A DNA stretch of 64,000 nt. Source: Saccharothrix deserti. GTDB lineage: Bacteria > Actinomycetota > Actinomycetes > Mycobacteriales > Pseudonocardiaceae. The stretch lies in assembly GCF_009769385.1 (NCBI RefSeq), contig NZ_VKAB01000046.1, forward strand, positions 1 to 64,000, written 5' to 3'. The notes under the pieces are model-generated. The model was not told the origin of the DNA and searched no databases. It saw only the letters and a program-made list of their open reading frames with translations. Below, piece by piece: positions 44,238 through 52,239 of this stretch (positions are counted from its first letter, which is position 1; each line of letters begins with the position of its first letter). Both the position numbers and the translations under genes were made by a program.

Positions 44238-46128
44238 TCCGGCCGAGGTTGTCGAGCAGCTCGCCCGCGACATCCTCGCCGTGTTCACCCAAGCCGAGGC
44301 GCGACTGCTCGCCGACATCGCCCGCCGCGCCAACGCCGGCGCCGAGGTTCCCGAGTGGGCGGCGCAGAAGGCCGCCGCCGTGCGCGAGGTGCGGCTCGCC
44401 GTCGAGCGGATGCTCACCCAGCTACGCGCCGAGGTCGACACCAGCGCGGCCGAGGCCGTGCTCGCCGCGTGGCAGGCGGGTAGCGGCGCCGCGCTTGCCC
44501 AGCTCGCCGACCTCGGCGCGCTCGACGAGCCGCAGCTCGTCGCGCTGCGGGACGTCATCCCCGGCATGGACGCCGCCGCGCTGCTCGCCGCCGACCTCAC
44601 CAGTCGGCTCGACGCGCTGTACCTGCGTGTTCTGCGTTGGGGACAGGACGCCTACCAAGTCGCGGTTGCCGCCGCCGCGCCCGCGCAACTGCTCGGCACC
44701 GGCACGACGCGCTCGGCGCAGCGCGCCGCGTGGGATCGGCTGGTCGCCGACGGGGTGACCGGGTTCGTCGACCGGTCCGGCCGCGCGTGGAACCTCGCGA
44801 GCTACGTCGAGATGGCGACCAGGACCGCGACCGCCCGAGCGTGGAACGAGGGACACCTCGCCCGCCTCGACGAGTTGGGCGTCGAACTGGTCACCATCTC
44901 GAACACCACCGACGGGTGCGCGCTGTGCTCGGTATGGCAAGGGCGCATCCTCGCCCGCACCGGCAGCGCGGGTGAACGCACCGTCGAGAACGAACTCACC
45001 GGCAAGCCGATGACGGTCGACGTCGCCGGAACCGTCGACGAGGCCCGTGCCGCAGGATTGATGCACCCGAACTGTCGGCACACCTTCCTACCGTTCATCC
45101 CCGGTGTGACCCGGCTCGACAAGCCGGTCGAGCACGACCAGGCCGCCGAGGACGAACGCGAGCACCTTCGCGAGCTGGAGCGCAAGGTGCGCATGGAGAA
45201 GCGGAAGGAAGCCGGGGCGCTCGACACCGCCGGACGGCGCCGGGCAGGGCAACGCATCCGGGAGCTACAGGCCGAGATCCGCGAGCACGTCGACGCGACC
45301 GGGCTCAACCGCAAGCGCTACCGCGAGCAGCTCAACCTCGGGCACGGCACCCTCTCGGCCGCCCGGCGCCGCCGCGCCGCGCTCGCCGAGCAGCTCGCCG
45401 AGGGCACCGCCGAGCAGACCCGACTCGACGCCGTCGCCGTCGAACAAGTCGCCCGACGCGACCGTGAACGTCTCGCCGCCGAGCAGGCCGAGCGCGAGCG
45501 GCTCGCCGCCGAGGCCGCGGTCGACCTCACCGCCTTGACCGACGAGGAACTCGACGAGCGGCTCGCCGAGGTCGCTGACAACGACGCAGCGGTCGAGGCG
45601 GTGCTCGCCGAGATGGATCGCCGCCAGGCCGAGGCCGAGCAGGACACCGCGCAGGACCAGGACGCCACCGAGGACGACGACCCGAACGCCGAGCAGTGGG
45701 CCGAGGTCGACCGACTCGTCGCCGAAGGCTGGGACTACGAACAGGCTTACGCCGAGGTGTTCGACAAGGACATCGAGCGTTTGCGCCGTGACGAGGTGAT
45801 CCAGCGCCTACGCGCCGAGGGGTACCGCGGTCGTGGTTTCGACGAACTCGCCCGCGCCGCTTACGCCGACGCGCTCGAACGCGACTACTTCGCCGCCGAG
45901 GACGCGACGAACGGCTACCTGCTCACCGCCGAGGGACAGCGCAAGGGCATCGACCCTCGGAACCTGTGGCGGCAGAACGAGACCTATGCCCGTCGGTGGG
46001 CGTCCGACGAACTCAAAGAGTGGTGGGACATCAACGGTAGGCTGACCTTCGACCAGTTCGCCGACCAACTTCTCAATGGTGGTAACGGACAACGGTTCCG
46101 CACAGGGGGTGAGTCGTGGCTCCGGTAA
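44209..46128 (+). CDS. Mu gpF-like minor head protein with long coiled-coil extension
   Basis: 639 aa from ATG 44209. Residues about 190-300 form the Mu F domain: ATRTATARAWNEGHL, then DGCALCSVWQG and HPNCRHTFLPFIPG. The remainder (about 310-500) is a charged, heptad-like coiled coil rich in Arg/Glu/Ala, then a short C-terminal domain. F-like proteins sit at the portal and take part in head morphogenesis. The length is much greater than the minimal family. Confidence 0.85.
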   Translation: MVWEPAPGSDPAEVVEQLARDILAVFTQAEARLLADIARRANAGAEVPEWAAQKAAAVREVRLAVERMLTQLRAEVDTSAAEAVLAAWQAGSGAALAQLADLGALDEPQLVALRDVIPGMDAAALLAADLTSRLDALYLRVLRWGQDAYQVAVAAAAPAQLLGTGTTRSAQRAAWDRLVADGVTGFVDRSGRAWNLASYVEMATRTATARAWNEGHLARLDELGVELVTISNTTDGCALCSVWQGRILARTGSAGERTVENELTGKPMTVDVAGTVDEARAAGLMHPNCRHTFLPFIPGVTRLDKPVEHDQAAEDEREHLRELERKVRMEKRKEAGALDTAGRRRAGQRIRELQAEIREHVDATGLNRKRYREQLNLGHGTLSAARRRRAALAEQLAEGTAEQTRLDAVAVEQVARRDRERLAAEQAERERLAAEAAVDLTALTDEELDERLAEVADNDAAVEAVLAEMDRRQAEAEQDTAQDQDATEDDDPNAEQWAEVDRLVAEGWDYEQAYAEVFDKDIERLRRDEVIQRLRAEGYRGRGFDELARAAYADALERDYFAAEDATNGYLLTAEGQRKGIDPRNLWRQNETYARRWASDELKEWWDINGRLTFDQFADQLLNGGNGQRFRTGGESWLR

Positions 46129-46394
46129 CAGCCGAGCAAGCGCGCACCGCACGCGCCGAGGGCTATGCCGCCGGCTACGCGCTCCAACCTCCCATGCCCA
46201 ATCCCTACGCCCCGCCGCACGTACCCGTGTGGTTGGGGCCACGGACACCAGCCGAGCAGGCGGCAGCCCGGCAACGCGACCGCCCCGCCCTACTCCTGGC
46301 CCGTGTGTGGCGTCTCGGCTACCAGGACGGACAAGCCGCCTACGCCGCCGACCGGGGACTCACCCCGGCGCCTCCGGTCGACTACTCAGGTTGA
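46116..46394 (+). CDS. Small Pro/Ala-rich phage protein, hypothetical
   Basis: 92 aa from GTG 46116, overlapping the Mu F-like gene. EGYAAGYALQPPMPNPY and RLGYQDGQAAYAAD are similar short motifs at each end. No family recognised. It overlaps the end of the antisense HTH gene by 13 bp. Confidence 0.55.
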   Translation: MAPVTAEQARTARAEGYAAGYALQPPMPNPYAPPHVPVWLGPRTPAEQAAARQRDRPALLLARVWRLGYQDGQAAYAADRGLTPAPPVDYSG

Positions 46395-46672
46395 TCTTTT
46401 CGAGGTCGCCCGGTCCGTCCCGGTAGACCCGCACGCCAAGCCTCGATCTCGGGTAGACGCTCGGGCAGCCAACCGGGTACGCCTCCCTCGTCGTCGACGA
46501 GCTTGCCCGTGTTGGGGTCGACTTCGTATGAGCCGATCGTGACGTCGGGTTCGGGGAACGGGTGTGCGGAGCCTGCCGGGTGCCGTTCACGCCACTTGAC
46601 GACCGCATGACGAGAGACCGGGCTCCGCAGAGCCCGGCCCAAACCCGCCATGTCGAGGTAGCGCGCGGTCAC
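46382..46672 (-). CDS. Antisense DNA-binding protein (excisionase/HTH type)
   Basis: 96 aa from GTG 46672. MAGLGRALRSPVSRHAVVKWRERHP (residues 8-32) looks like a MerR/Xis-type helix-turn-helix in which a helix binds DNA before the RHP turn; then FPEPDVTIG and a GWLPERLPEIEAW segment resemble excisionase-like wings of actinophage regulators. Overlaps the acidic gene at 46669-46857 by 4 bp, so the two form one leftward operon inside the late region. Confidence 0.65.
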   Translation of the reverse strand: MTARYLDMAGLGRALRSPVSRHAVVKWRERHPAGSAHPFPEPDVTIGSYEVDPNTGKLVDDEGGVPGWLPERLPEIEAWRAGLPGRTGRPRKDQPE

Positions 46673-46857
46673 GCGCCGAGCACCCCCTGCCCGGTGATCG
46701 TCTCCATCGGAATCAGTTCCCACGTGGCGGGCATGACGTCCTCGACCGTGGCGACCGGCTCGACGGTCGCAGGTGCGTCGACCGTGTCGACGTCCCCCTC
46801 GAACAGGTCGCCCTGTTCGGCGCCGAACAGATCCATGTCGGTGAACAGCTCGCCCAT
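46669..46857 (-). CDS. Small acidic protein, first gene of antisense operon
   Basis: 62 aa. Strongly acidic (LFTDMDLFGAEQGDLFEGDVDTVD), no Cys or membrane segment. It may be a protein partner or DNA mimic for the HTH protein translated from the next gene, with which it overlaps by 4 bp. ATG at 46857. No homologue recognised. Confidence 0.55.
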   Translation of the reverse strand: MGELFTDMDLFGAEQGDLFEGDVDTVDAPATVEPVATVEDVMPATWELIPMETITGQGVLGA

Positions 46858-46869
46858 CTGACACCCCTT

Positions 46870-46935
46870 AAGTCGTCTCTGTTGGCGACAACTTTACGGC
46901 ACTCCGCCGGAAGTTGTCCAGAACCGAGACGACTT
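46870..46935. promoter_or_regulatory. 25-bp imperfect inverted repeat upstream of the antisense operon
   Basis: Left arm 46870-46894 starts AAGTCGTCTC and ends CGACAACTT; right arm 46911-46935 starts AAGTTGTC and ends GAGACGACTT. The outer 10 bases and the inner 8 bases of each arm are exact complements, with a mismatched centre and a 16-base spacer. It lies just upstream of the acidic gene and before the scaffold gene start (46999), so it could be the operator for the HTH protein. Confidence 0.65.
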
Positions 46936-46998
46936 CTTTCGCGCGCTCTCGACGTCTGTCGGGCGCTTCTCGTGATCGCTGGCCTAGGAGGTCCGCCC

Positions 46999-47628
46999 AT
47001 GTCCGCACCCGTGCCCGCCTCACCGCCTACGGGCGACCCGACCGGTATCCCACCGGCACCACCGAACCCACAGGACAACCCGGCACCGCCGGGCGACCAG
47101 GACAGCGGCCCGACCGGCGAGCAGCAGCGAGGCGAGCAGGGCTCGCCCGACGTCGAGGCCCTGCGCGCCGAGGTCGCCGGGTGGCGCGACCGATTCGAGG
47201 GTGCGCAGCAGGGCATCGTCGACAAGATCGCCGCCGCGCTCGGCCTCGGCAAGGCGGGCGAGGCACCGACCGTCGAGCAGGTCACAGAGCAGCTCACCGC
47301 AGCACAGCGCGAGGCACGCGAGCGTGCGGTCGACCTGGCCGTGTACCGCTCCGCGCCCACCGTGGGCGCCGACCCCGACGCGCTGCTCGACTCGGCGAGC
47401 TTCCGCAAGCGCGTCGCCGACCTCGACCCCTCGGCCGCCGACTTCGCCGACAAGGTCGCCGCCGCCATCACCGCGACCGTGCAGGCAAACCCACGCCTCG
47501 CCACCGCGCCCGCCGCCGCTCCGCGCAGCGGCGGACAGATCACCGGCGGTTCACCGACCGGTTCCGACGACCTCGGCTCGCTGTCGGTCGAGGACTACAT
47601 CAAGCGCACCAGGAAGGGGCGTAGCTGA
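46999..47628 (+). CDS. Capsid scaffolding protein
   Basis: 209 aa from ATG 46999 (AGGAGG 7 nt upstream). A Pro-rich disordered N-terminus (about residues 1-45), a helical coiled-coil-like middle (VEALRAEVAGWRDRFEGAQQGI; EQVTEQLTAAQREARERAVDLA) and a basic C-terminus ending KRTRKGRS match phage scaffold proteins. It precedes the coat protein by 2 bp, as in most tailed phages. Confidence 0.8.
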   Translation: MSAPVPASPPTGDPTGIPPAPPNPQDNPAPPGDQDSGPTGEQQRGEQGSPDVEALRAEVAGWRDRFEGAQQGIVDKIAAALGLGKAGEAPTVEQVTEQLTAAQREARERAVDLAVYRSAPTVGADPDALLDSASFRKRVADLDPSAADFADKVAAAITATVQANPRLATAPAAAPRSGGQITGGSPTGSDDLGSLSVEDYIKRTRKGRS

Positions 47629-47630
47629 CC

Positions 47631-48509
47631 ATGCCCAACCAGCTCCTGACCGTCGACGTGATCGCCCGCGAGGCAATCGCCACGCTGTACGAACAGACCG
47701 TCATGGCCTCGCTCGTACACCGCGACTACGAAGGCGACTTCACCGGCAACAGCGGCGACACCATCACCATCCGCAAGCCCGCCGTGTTCCAGGTGAACGA
47801 GTTCAACCGGCAGACCGGAATCGTCTTGCAGGAAGCGCGGGAGACCTCGGCCACGCTCACGCTCGACAAGATCCCCGACGTGTCGTTCGCGGTCACCTCC
47901 GAGGACTGGTCGCTGCGCATCTCGGACTTCTCCGAGCAGTTCCTACAGCCGGCAATGGAGGCGATCTCGCAGTACGCCGACCGGCTCGTGCTCGGGCTGC
48001 GCGCCGACATCACGCAGGCCGTCGAGTACGACCCCGCCGCCGCGAACGTGTCCAACGTGCTGCTGCGCGCCGGGCGCGTGCTCAACGACGCCAACGTGCC
48101 GATGGCCGATCGGCGCGCGGTCGAGAGCACCGCGCTAACGGAGCTGCTCCAGGCCGACCCGCTGTTCAGCCAGGCCGACCAGGTCGGCGACGACGGAACC
48201 GCGCTGCGTGAGGCGAGCATCGGCCGCAAGCGCGGGTTCAACAACGTAATGTCGCAGAACATCAAGGACGACGTCAGCGTCGCTTTCCGGCGCGAGGCGT
48301 TCGCGCTGGCAACCCGGACGCTGCCGCTGCCCCGAGGCATCGGCGCCGGACAGGGCGCGATCGTGAACTACAAGGGGTTCGGGCTGCGGGTGATCTACGG
48401 CTACGACATGGCCAAGAAGCAGGACATCGTCAGCATTGACTGCCTCATGGGCGTCAAGACGCTCGACCCCAAGCGCGCCGTGTTGATCAGGCGCAAGGCG
48501 GGCGCGTGA
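47631..48509 (+). CDS. Major capsid protein (P22 coat-like)
   Basis: 292 aa. DTITIRKPAVFQVNEF near residue 43 and TLDKIPDVSFAVTSEDWSLRISDF match actinophage members of the P22 coat family (HK97 fold). The C-terminal DIVSIDCLMGVKTLDPKRAVLI is also typical. It is directly downstream of the scaffold gene and upstream of the connector proteins. Confidence 0.9.
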   Translation: MPNQLLTVDVIAREAIATLYEQTVMASLVHRDYEGDFTGNSGDTITIRKPAVFQVNEFNRQTGIVLQEARETSATLTLDKIPDVSFAVTSEDWSLRISDFSEQFLQPAMEAISQYADRLVLGLRADITQAVEYDPAAANVSNVLLRAGRVLNDANVPMADRRAVESTALTELLQADPLFSQADQVGDDGTALREASIGRKRGFNNVMSQNIKDDVSVAFRREAFALATRTLPLPRGIGAGQGAIVNYKGFGLRVIYGYDMAKKQDIVSIDCLMGVKTLDPKRAVLIRRKAGA

Positions 48510-48775
48510 TGGTGGCCTACCGCAACACCCGCACCGGCGAGGTGCACGAGCCCGAACCGGGTTCGTGGATGGCCGAGCGGCTCGCCTCCCTGCCGGACGT
48601 GTGGGAACCGTTCGAGACCGCCGAGACCGTCACCCCGGCGCGGCCGGTGAAGGGCGCGCGTAAAGCCGAGTGGGTCGAGTTCGCGATCGGCCGCGGCTAC
48701 TCCCGCGCCGACGCCGAGAGCCTCTCGCGTGACGACCTGGCCCGGCTGTTCGACGACGAGGACGACGAGAGGTAG
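48509..48775 (+). CDS. Small phage protein with SAP-like C-terminus
   Basis: 88 aa from ATG 48509, overlapping the coat gene stop. The first half matches small head-associated proteins (RNTRTGEVHEPEPGSWMAERL); the second half (KAEWVEFAIGRGYSRADAESLSRDDL) reads as a SAP/Rho-N-like helical pair. Probably a head accessory or connector protein. Function unproven. Confidence 0.65.
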   Translation: MVAYRNTRTGEVHEPEPGSWMAERLASLPDVWEPFETAETVTPARPVKGARKAEWVEFAIGRGYSRADAESLSRDDLARLFDDEDDER

Positions 48776-48780
48776 CCGCC

Positions 48781-49188
48781 GTGCGCGTCTACGCCACCAC
48801 GGCCGAACTCGCCGCCTACGCCGGTGAACACGTGGTCGACGACGACTCGCCCCGACTGCTCGGCCGCGCGTCCGAACTGGTCGACTCCCTGCTCATCACC
48901 GCCATCTACGACACCGACGCGCAGGGCTACCCGGCCGACGAGCAGACCCGCGACGCGCTGCGCCGGGCAACGTGCGTCGTCGTCGAGTGGTGGCACGAGA
49001 CCGGCGACCCGACCGGCGCCGGCGGACAGTTCACCGAGGCGCAGCTCGGCACCCTGCGACTCAAGCGCGCCGAGACCGCCTCGGCCCCGGAGATACCGCC
49101 GGGCGCCGTGCGCATCCTGGCAACCGCCGGACTGCTCGCGCACTCGCCACTCTCGCCCGACCACTGGGGACTGCTCGGCAAGCCGTGA
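48781..49188 (+). CDS. Head-tail connector protein (gp6/adaptor-like)
   Basis: 135 aa from GTG 48781. It opens with MRVYATTAELAAYAG, and SELVDSLLITAIYDTD and CVVVEWWHE match the alpha-helical head completion adaptors that bind the portal. Position after the coat protein supports this. Confidence 0.8.
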   Translation: MRVYATTAELAAYAGEHVVDDDSPRLLGRASELVDSLLITAIYDTDAQGYPADEQTRDALRRATCVVVEWWHETGDPTGAGGQFTEAQLGTLRLKRAETASAPEIPPGAVRILATAGLLAHSPLSPDHWGLLGKP

Positions 49189-49211
49189 CCGCACCAGGGG
49201 AGGTGAACCCC

Positions 49212-49535
49212 GTGCAAATACCCGCCGTGCTGCTCCCGCACACGATCACCGTACGGCCCTACCTCGGCACCGGACCCTACGGCGACATACACGGCGACCC
49301 GGTCGTCATCCGGCGCACGTTCGTCGAGGACCGGCGCCGACTCGTCCGCTCAACCAGCGGCGAGGAAGTCGTCAGCGAGACCACCGTGCGCACTCGCCCG
49401 AGTGAACACATCCCGGTCGGCTCGCTGGTCACCGTCTGGGCAGGCACTCCGCAACAGCGCATCGCCCTCGTGATCACCACCAATCTGTTCGACCATCCAT
49501 CGAGCTGGTCACATGTTGAACTGTCGCTGACGTAA
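49212..49535 (+). CDS. Head-tail stopper protein
   Basis: 107 aa from GTG 49212 (GGGGAGG 8 nt upstream). Beta-rich: LPHTITVRPYLGTGPYGDIHGDP and a VSETTVRTRPSEHIPVGSLVTV pattern, as in the SPP1 gp16-like stopper family. Its TAA is directly followed by the stop of the antisense nuclease gene. Confidence 0.72.
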   Translation: MQIPAVLLPHTITVRPYLGTGPYGDIHGDPVVIRRTFVEDRRRLVRSTSGEEVVSETTVRTRPSEHIPVGSLVTVWAGTPQQRIALVITTNLFDHPSSWSHVELSLT

Positions 49536-50255
49536 TCAATGACTGTCGTCAAGCTCGTCAATAGGCACCACGCCGTCGCGCCGATTGACGTGGAACCGCC
49601 TCCCGACAAGGTACGCCACTTCCCCACACCCCCGGCAAGGGTCTTCATGAACTATCGTCCCGGCAGGAATCGGAAGTCCTAGAGTTTGCCGAATAAGATC
49701 GGGATGCAACTCCGCCACATCTATGCCCGTGCCACCTTCGCGGCCGTGATGAAGCCAAGTAGCATATCGCCCCCTGACGGGCTTTAGGAGCCGTCCAGGA
49801 CTGGGCGGGTTCGCCGAATTAGTCAAATACCGCACGACTTGATCGACTATCTGAACAGAAGCAATTCCATGCTTTCGAGCAAACTCGATCGCGCCGCTTT
49901 GAAACCCGGCCGTCGAGACCATGATCGCCTTTTGCGCCCCCACAGACTCTTTCTTTCCGTGAAGCTCCATCATGTCACCACGTTCAACCGGTCTCTTATG
50001 GCGCTTACACTCGAATAGACACACGAAGTCAAGATGTCCGAATCCGGTGAATCGGGCAGTCACGTCGAAGATGTACGAACCGTCATACCCTTCGATTTTT
50101 TCGAGGTGCTCCACTCTCAGGTTTCTCAGATCGCGCCCCAGTAGTTTCACCAGACGATAGACATACTTCTCGAACTCTTCCGGAGTTGGCCATGCAGTCA
50201 AAGGTGGCTCAAGGTGGAGCAGTGGCAATTCCTGCGAATCGTCGGCCCCGCCCAT
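49536..50255 (-). CDS. Mrr-like restriction endonuclease, antisense accessory gene
   Basis: 239 aa from ATG 50255 (GGAG 8 nt upstream; an ATG at 50273 is possible). The PD-(D/E)xK core is clear: Asp in FDVTARF, then FECKRHKRPV with the Glu-x-Lys, followed by VSTAGFQSGAIEFARKHGI, the QxxxA-like part of the Mrr family. A second domain near the C-terminus contains CRGCG, a possible zinc knuckle. It may cut modified DNA or foreign phage DNA. Lower GC than its neighbours, and opposite to the late operon, which suggests acquired defence cargo. Confidence 0.8.
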   Translation of the reverse strand: MGGADDSQELPLLHLEPPLTAWPTPEEFEKYVYRLVKLLGRDLRNLRVEHLEKIEGYDGSYIFDVTARFTGFGHLDFVCLFECKRHKRPVERGDMMELHGKKESVGAQKAIMVSTAGFQSGAIEFARKHGIASVQIVDQVVRYLTNSANPPSPGRLLKPVRGRYATWLHHGREGGTGIDVAELHPDLIRQTLGLPIPAGTIVHEDPCRGCGEVAYLVGRRFHVNRRDGVVPIDELDDSH

Positions 50256-50320
50256 GACGCAAGCTCCATTCATCCGACCCCAGTACAGCACGCACGTGAC
50301 AACATACCGGGAGGTGTGAC

Positions 50321-50689
50321 ATAGCGGTCGAAATCACCGGCAATGGGGCAATCCGCATCGAGTGGGACGGCGACCAGGCCGACCAGGCCGCCCGCCGGGG
50401 TGCCGCGCGTGGGCTCGGTTTGGGTGCCGAGCACGTGCGCGGGATGTCGGTCGACCGGGCACCGCTGGACACGGCGGCACTGCGCGACAGCGCGACCGCA
50501 AGCCACGATGCCGACTCGCTCACCGCCGCCGTCTCATACGACACCCCTTACGCCGCAAGGCAGCACGAGGAACTCGACTACCACCACCGCACCGGCGGGC
50601 CGAAGTTCCTAGAGTCTGCGCTCGCGTCCGAACGCGACGTCGTCGCCCGGCTGCTACAGGCGCAGATCAGGAAAGCGCTCGGGTCATGA
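50321..50689 (+). CDS. HK97 gp10-like tail-joining protein
   Basis: 122 aa if it starts at ATA 50321, which lies 6 nt after GGGAGG; the only normal in-frame start is TTG 50420, which would remove the N-terminal strand (IEITGNGAIRIEWDGD) and the first helix. DRAPLDTAALRDSATA and AARQHEELDYHH match HK97 gp10-like minor tail/capsid proteins. The antisense nuclease cassette ends 65 bp upstream, so its insertion may have cost the original start codon. Confidence 0.72.
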   Translation: MAVEITGNGAIRIEWDGDQADQAARRGAARGLGLGAEHVRGMSVDRAPLDTAALRDSATASHDADSLTAAVSYDTPYAARQHEELDYHHRTGGPKFLESALASERDVVARLLQAQIRKALGS

Positions 50690-51120
50690 GCTGGACGTCG
50701 ACCCTTGTGCACGGGCTCGCCGTCTACCTCGCCGACGCCGGGGTCGCGCTCTATCGGCCGACCGGGGTCTACCGCGACGACGAGGTCGGCATCGTTGTCG
50801 GCATCGTGCCCGCCGCGCCGCCGAGCGTGCTCGTGCTCACCCCGTACCCGCTCGCCGACGACGTCGACCAGGCCGACAGCGTGCTCGGTCTACAGGTACG
50901 CGCCCGGTCAGCCGGACCCGACCCGCGCCCGGCGCTCGACCTGCTCGACGCCGTGTTCGACGAGCTGCACGGCGCGACTCACCTCGACCTCGGCGGCGCC
51001 CTGGTCCACCTCGCGCAACGCGCCGCGTCCGTGCCGCTCAGCCGCGACCGGTCGGGCCGTTACGAACACGCCGACACCTACCAACTCACAGCCCATCATC
51101 CGACACGACATCGAACTTAG
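50686..51120 (+). CDS. Tail terminator-like protein
   Basis: 144 aa from ATG 50686, overlapping the gp10-like stop. The helical start (SWTSTLVHGLAVYLADAG) and DSVLGLQVRARSAGPDPRPALDLLDAVFDELHGA match tail completion/terminator proteins of siphophages. It caps the tail tube. Confidence 0.75.
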   Translation: MSWTSTLVHGLAVYLADAGVALYRPTGVYRDDEVGIVVGIVPAAPPSVLVLTPYPLADDVDQADSVLGLQVRARSAGPDPRPALDLLDAVFDELHGATHLDLGGALVHLAQRAASVPLSRDRSGRYEHADTYQLTAHHPTRHRT

Positions 51121-51140
51121 GGATGCATTAAGTTCGCGTC

Positions 51141-51722
51141 ATGCAGAGCGGACAAGTGCCTATCTGGGTACCGATCGTCGTCGGGATTATTGGCCTTGCA
51201 GGCGTCATTGCAGGACAACTTATCAACGCACGGCGTGAAGACATCCGATGGAAGCGGGAAAAGGAACGAGAAGACCTGCGGTGGCAGCGTGAAGTCGAGA
51301 AGGACCAAAAGGCACAAGAGCACGACTTCGACAAATACTGGCTAGACCGCAAGACGGATATTTACGTGAATCTGTTGCAGGCATCCGATGCTTGACAGAA
51401 GGGCGCGAGACTGGCTTCACTCCACACCGCCCCAGACGACTGGGGCCATGAGGGTTTCCTAGAGGCAGACGCTGCGCTCGAAAAGGCTGTCATCCTCGTC
51501 GAAATATACGGCTCCGAAGAACTGGTCAACCTCGCAACAGGACTACATGGCCTGCGACTCGATTGGTTCTTCGACCTCGTCGCAAAAGAAGTGATGCCGG
51601 TAGCAAATCGTCAACTCATGGAGCGACAGGTTACCGAACAGCACGAAAAGGCTCTGGCGCAGATCAGAAAAGAACTCCGACTTCAGTCATTCCCTGCCAT
51701 CGCGTCTGCCAAGCAAAAATGA
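51141..51722 (+). pseudogene. Membrane-anchored accessory protein interrupted by an in-frame TGA
   Basis: A frame of 194 codons opens at ATG 51141 and runs to TGA 51720-51722, interrupted by TGA at codon 85 (51393-51395). Both halves share low-GC codon use and fit one protein: a membrane segment (about residues 8-27), a charged coiled coil (ARREDIRWKREKEREDL), then after the stop a helical domain (DWGHEGFLEADAALEKAVILVE). Either the stop is a nonsense mutation (perhaps from Trp) or it is read through. It lies between the terminator and tube genes as an added gene. Confidence 0.65.
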
Positions 51723-51731
51723 GAGGTAATG

Positions 51732-52224
51732 ATGGCACTCAGGTCACTCCTAGCAAAAGACTGGGCATTGGAGGTGGACACCCGCGCAACAGGCGCCGCC
51801 ACTCCCCCAGTGGACGCGCGTCAACGGATTGACCAGCTTCACCGAAACCACCGACGACAACACCGAGGACGACGGCGATTTCGACTCCGACGGCTGGGGT
51901 TCCACGGTCGTCACACAGCGCACGTGGTCGATCGAGGCCGAGGGCAAGCGCAAGCGCACCGATGCGCAGGCGTTCACCCCCGACCCCGGACAGGAGTCCA
52001 TTCGCAAGGCCGGGCGCGTGGTGGGGTTCTCCGCCAACATCCGCGTGCGCTGGTACCGGCGCGACGGTTCCCCCGACGCCTACGAAGGGACCGCGACCGT
52101 GTCGGGGTTCACCAAGGGCGGCGCCGTGACTGACCTCGAACCGTTCAACTTCACGTTGAACGGGCAGGGCGCTCCGGTCGAGATTCCCAATCCATCGGTA
52201 CAGCAGGATGCAACGAACACCTAA
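51732..52224 (+). pseudogene. Major tail tube protein, frameshifted
   Basis: The N-terminus (ALRSLLAKDWALEVDT) from ATG 51732 and the main part (LTSFTETTDDNTEDDGD...KRKRTDAQAFTPDPG) lie in different frames. The shift is at a run of five C (51804-51808); four would give the expected TP-QWTRVNG-LTSF continuity. The main part matches siphovirus tube proteins, including the conserved TVSGFTKGGAVTDLEPFNFTL end. Its loss would abolish tail formation, so it is either a defect of the prophage or a sequence error. Confidence 0.8.
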
Positions 52225-52239
52225 CCGATAATCGCCCGA

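Noticed and set aside
49972..50160. 62-codon plus-strand frame inside the Mrr-like gene
   Set aside because: Antisense to conserved catalytic residues of the nuclease; no start signal.
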